From positions 186,001 through 250,000 of the forward strand of contig NZ_VIWP01000003.1 of assembly GCF_007829835.1 (NCBI RefSeq): 64,000 nucleotides of DNA, written 5' to 3'. Numbering within the stretch: the first letter of the stretch is position 1; each line of letters starts with the position of its first letter. The stretch is from Neorhizobium alkalisoli. GTDB lineage: Bacteria > Pseudomonadota > Alphaproteobacteria > Rhizobiales > Rhizobiaceae. The position numbers were made by a program, and so were the translations under genes. The notes below the pieces were generated by a model that had not been told where the DNA came from, ran no database searches, and saw only the letters and a program-made list of their open reading frames with translations. Positions 61,785-64,000 of this stretch are shown here, piece by piece.

Positions 61785-62244
61785 GACGCCAAACATCCGC
61801 CCCATTCTGATCAGAGGCGAAAATCCGCCCGACAAAACGCTCCGCCCCAGACACAGCTTCGCCGCCCGGATGGACGCAAGGCCGTCCGGTCAAAAGACCG
61901 AAGCTCTGGGAAAGGTGGGCTTCCAAAGGCCCTATCGGAGTGCGATTTTGGGATACCATGGGACCATATGGGCGTCAATGGGAGAGGCCCCGCTAGCCTT
62001 CCCCAAACCGGATTTATTTATAAGCTGTTAAGTTTAACAAAGGGTTACCGACGCCCTTGGAGAAACTGCCTTGGCCGCCCCCGACAAGTCGCCTTTCACC
62101 ACCCCTTAAGCGATGGAAATTGAAGGCGCATTCAAAGCCGCTGATATAATTTTCCGAGGCGGAAAAACGCCCGTTTTCGCCCGCGAGCAATCGCCCACGA
62201 ACGCGTGGTTCGTTACGAATCAGGAGGCATTCGGAAGGTGATTT
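61785..62244. other. Non-coding gap between mraZ and rnpB
   Basis: 460 bases without a plausible gene. They contain the MraZ-type repeat cluster and must hold the dcw promoter (minus strand) and the end of the rnpB transcript. No clear terminator for rnpB was found. Confidence 0.5.
61949..61983. promoter_or_regulatory. mraZ box: Four TGGG decamer repeats, probable MraZ operator
   Basis: TGGGA, TGGGA, TGGGC and TGGGA begin at 61949, 61959, 61969 and 61979, exactly 10 bases apart on the plus strand, 165 bases upstream of the mraZ ATG. MraZ of E. coli binds TGGG-N5-type direct repeats; one helical turn per repeat suits its ring structure. Confidence 0.8.
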
Positions 62245-62683
62245 GACCAGTTGGCCTGTAAGCCGGGTTCTGTATGGCCCCGGTGCAAGCACCGGAACGT
62301 GGCAGCCATTCATCTGGGACGGTATTTGCATACCGCCTCGCGCAACCCACCCGGATGACTGGCTCGGAAACCAGCTGTAGCCCGGACTTGCGCCCAGACC
62401 CACGTCATCCCTATTCGGTCTTGCTCCCGGTGGGGTTTGCCTTGCCGCCGCTGTTACCAGAAGCGCGGTGGGCTCTTACCCCACCCTTTCACCCTTACCC
62501 CGCTATCTCTCCGCTGCGAAACCATGCAGCGGACAGAAAGCGGGGCGGTTTCCTTTCTGTGGCACTTTCCCTGGGGTCGCCCCCGCCGGACGTTATCCGG
62601 CACCGTGTTTCCGTGGAGCCCGGACTTTCCTCACCCTATCGCCTTTCGGCATTGATAAAGCGCGGCTGCCCGGCCAACTGGTC
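62245..62683 (-). ncRNA. rnpB: RNase P RNA (M1, type A)
   Basis: About 439 nt of catalytic RNA that trims tRNA 5' leaders. The termini pair as helix P1 (gaccagttggcc at the 5' end, ggccaactggtc at the 3' end). The conserved gaggaaagtccgggctcc core follows the 5' part, and the 3' part carries acccggcttacaggcc and the gggcgcaagtccgggcta region. Ends are placed from P1 and may be off by a few bases. Confidence 0.95.
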
Positions 62684-62737
62684 GGGCGTGCCATAACCGA
62701 GATGCAGCCGGATGGGAATAGCCGCCCGATAAATAGA

Positions 62738-63928
62738 TCAGACGTAGTTGGCGGCAAAATCGACGGAATAGGCCTCGTCGACGATGCGGCCGTTGAAAAT
62801 CAGCTCGGCGCCGAGCCTGCCGATCTCGTCGGAGCTTTTCGCCGCAGCCCCGCATCCGCCGGTCAGGACGCCGATCCGGTTGGCCTCGGTCATCGCGATC
62901 GCCGGATAGTCGGTCGGCGTGAACGAGGTCACGCAGGCCGCCATCGAAGACCGGGAAAGATCGAAATCCGGCATCAGCCGGCTCATCACCTCGGTCAGAT
63001 GCCGTTTCGTCGACTCGCGTCCGCCGGAACGGAACCACTCGCGGATTTTAGGCTCGGTCGGCAGGATGAGATCATCCGGATCGCCGCCGATTTTGAGGTA
63101 GGTCTTGCCATCCGGATAACGCACCGGCGGCAGGAAATAGATGCCGTCCTGCTCTTCGTTCCATTTCCAGATCAGCGACGGAACGGCAGCCAAAGCCGGC
63201 AACTCGCTCTCGCTCACCTCGAAAAAAGCGACCGTGCGCGCATAAACTTCCAGATTAATTCTTCGCGGCAAGAGATTCTCGTTGATGGAGAAACCGCCGG
63301 CAGCGACCAGAACCTTGTCGGCCACAAACGTGTTGCCCTCGGCCGTCGTCACGGTCACGGTATCGCCGTCCTGCTTCATCGCCGAGACGGTCTCAGTGAT
63401 GCGCTCCACGCCCTGGCGTTCGGCCAAAAGGTTCTGCGCCTTCACCAGCCGGCGGGGATTGATATGGCCGGCATTCTTCGCTTCCCAGACACCTTCGCTC
63501 TCTTTCGGGAATGAAAAATAATCAAAGCGCTGCGCCAGTTCCGGCTCGGTCAGCGTCTCGGTCGAGACACCCAGCCTTCCGGCGGCACCCAGCACATTGG
63601 CGACATAGGACGGACCTTCACCCCGCTTCGGGCCGACGATCAGGCATCCGACCTCGGAATAGAAGTCAACGCCGCTCTCGCTGGCAATCTCGCCGTAACG
63701 CTCGATCGAACGGTTGGCGAGGCGCGCCCAGACCGGATCGGAATCGATCGTCCTGGTAATCCGCGCCTCATCGTAATGGCTGGCGAAAACGCCCTCATGG
63801 CTTTCGTAGTTTGCAGGTTCGCCGGGGCCGATCAATGCGATGCCATCGGTCCACTTGGAGAGATGCCGCGCCGCCGCGGCACCCATCATGCCTGCCCCGA
63901 CCACGATATACCTGAACCGCTTCGCCAT
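62738..63928 (-). CDS. FAD-dependent amine oxidoreductase (DAO family, sarcosine/N-methyl amino-acid oxidase-like)
   Basis: 396 residues. The N-terminal Rossmann FAD motif is VVGAGMMGAAAARHL (GxGxxG, residues 11-16), substrate and FAD contacts follow in the middle, and the C-terminal motif CVTSFTPTDYPAIA...GGCGAAAKSSDEIG resembles the covalent-flavin region of monomeric sarcosine oxidase/SolA. It would oxidise an N-methyl or D-amino acid to an imine with H2O2; substrate unknown. AAGGGCAGGG precedes the ATG at 63928. It lies just upstream of rnpB. Confidence 0.87.
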   Translation of the reverse strand: MAKRFRYIVVGAGMMGAAAARHLSKWTDGIALIGPGEPANYESHEGVFASHYDEARITRTIDSDPVWARLANRSIERYGEIASESGVDFYSEVGCLIVGPKRGEGPSYVANVLGAAGRLGVSTETLTEPELAQRFDYFSFPKESEGVWEAKNAGHINPRRLVKAQNLLAERQGVERITETVSAMKQDGDTVTVTTAEGNTFVADKVLVAAGGFSINENLLPRRINLEVYARTVAFFEVSESELPALAAVPSLIWKWNEEQDGIYFLPPVRYPDGKTYLKIGGDPDDLILPTEPKIREWFRSGGRESTKRHLTEVMSRLMPDFDLSRSSMAACVTSFTPTDYPAIAMTEANRIGVLTGGCGAAAKSSDEIGRLGAELIFNGRIVDEAYSVDFAANYV

Positions 63929-64000
63929 GCCCTGCCCTTCCGATTCCATTGGTCAAAAATGCTTTTGCAATCAGCATTTCTAGCCGTTTCCGGAATCAGA

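Overview
This is a high-GC, gene-dense stretch of chromosome from an alphaproteobacterium, most likely Rhizobiaceae (Agrobacterium/Rhizobium/Allorhizobium group). The grounds are the complete murein and division (dcw) cluster with rhizobial-type FtsZ (very long C-terminal linker), FtsA and FtsQ, a DUF1127 small protein, a DUF2778/Tlde1 protein, CreA, an MCP-CheW pair and alphaproteobacterial-style codon use. No phage, plasmid, IS transposase, CRISPR array, tRNA or rRNA was seen.

Layout. 1-30 kb is mixed housekeeping and accessory DNA: a DUF1932-type dehydrogenase, a two-gene RND efflux pump, a DUF805 protein, UvrD helicase, a group II PLP decarboxylase, an esterase fused to a cysteine-rich repeat, a membrane-anchored SMI1/KNR4 protein, a 273-bp element with perfect 32-bp inverted ends, an M20 amidohydrolase, a Tlde1-like L,D-transpeptidase-fold protein, a YeeE/YedE transporter gene broken by one amber codon, a trimeric autotransporter adhesin, nicotinamidase, AzlCD, an M24 aminopeptidase, DUF1127, PrmA, an SCO protein, MCP plus CheW, and FabI. 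30-36 kb holds CreA, a DEDDh exonuclease, a GNAT protein, two small toxin-antitoxin loci (Phd/PIN, and TumE/TumA) and LigA between them.

36-62 kb is the cell-envelope and division island, nearly all on the minus strand. Read in transcription order it runs mraZ-rsmH-ftsL-ftsI-murE-murF-mraY-murD-ftsW-murG-murC-murB-two small membrane ORFs, then ddl-ftsQ-ftsA-ftsZ, lpxC, bamD and recN. Many junctions overlap by 1-13 bases (translational coupling). An oppositely oriented MFS transporter and a 391-bp regulatory gap split the cluster between murB and ddl. Just upstream of mraZ sit four TGGG decamer repeats that look like a MraZ operator. RNase P RNA (rnpB) and an FAD-dependent oxidase close the window.

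Together the island supplies peptidoglycan precursor synthesis (murC-F, ddl, mraY, murG), septal synthesis (ftsI, ftsW, ftsL, ftsQ), the Z ring (ftsZ, ftsA), lipid A commitment (lpxC) and outer-membrane assembly (bamD). I see no large undescribed multi-gene system. The most unusual items are the amber-interrupted YeeE gene, the inverted-repeat element, the MraZ operator, the split dcw cluster with two coupled micro-membrane proteins, the TumE/TumA module and the cysteine-rich-repeat/esterase fusion.
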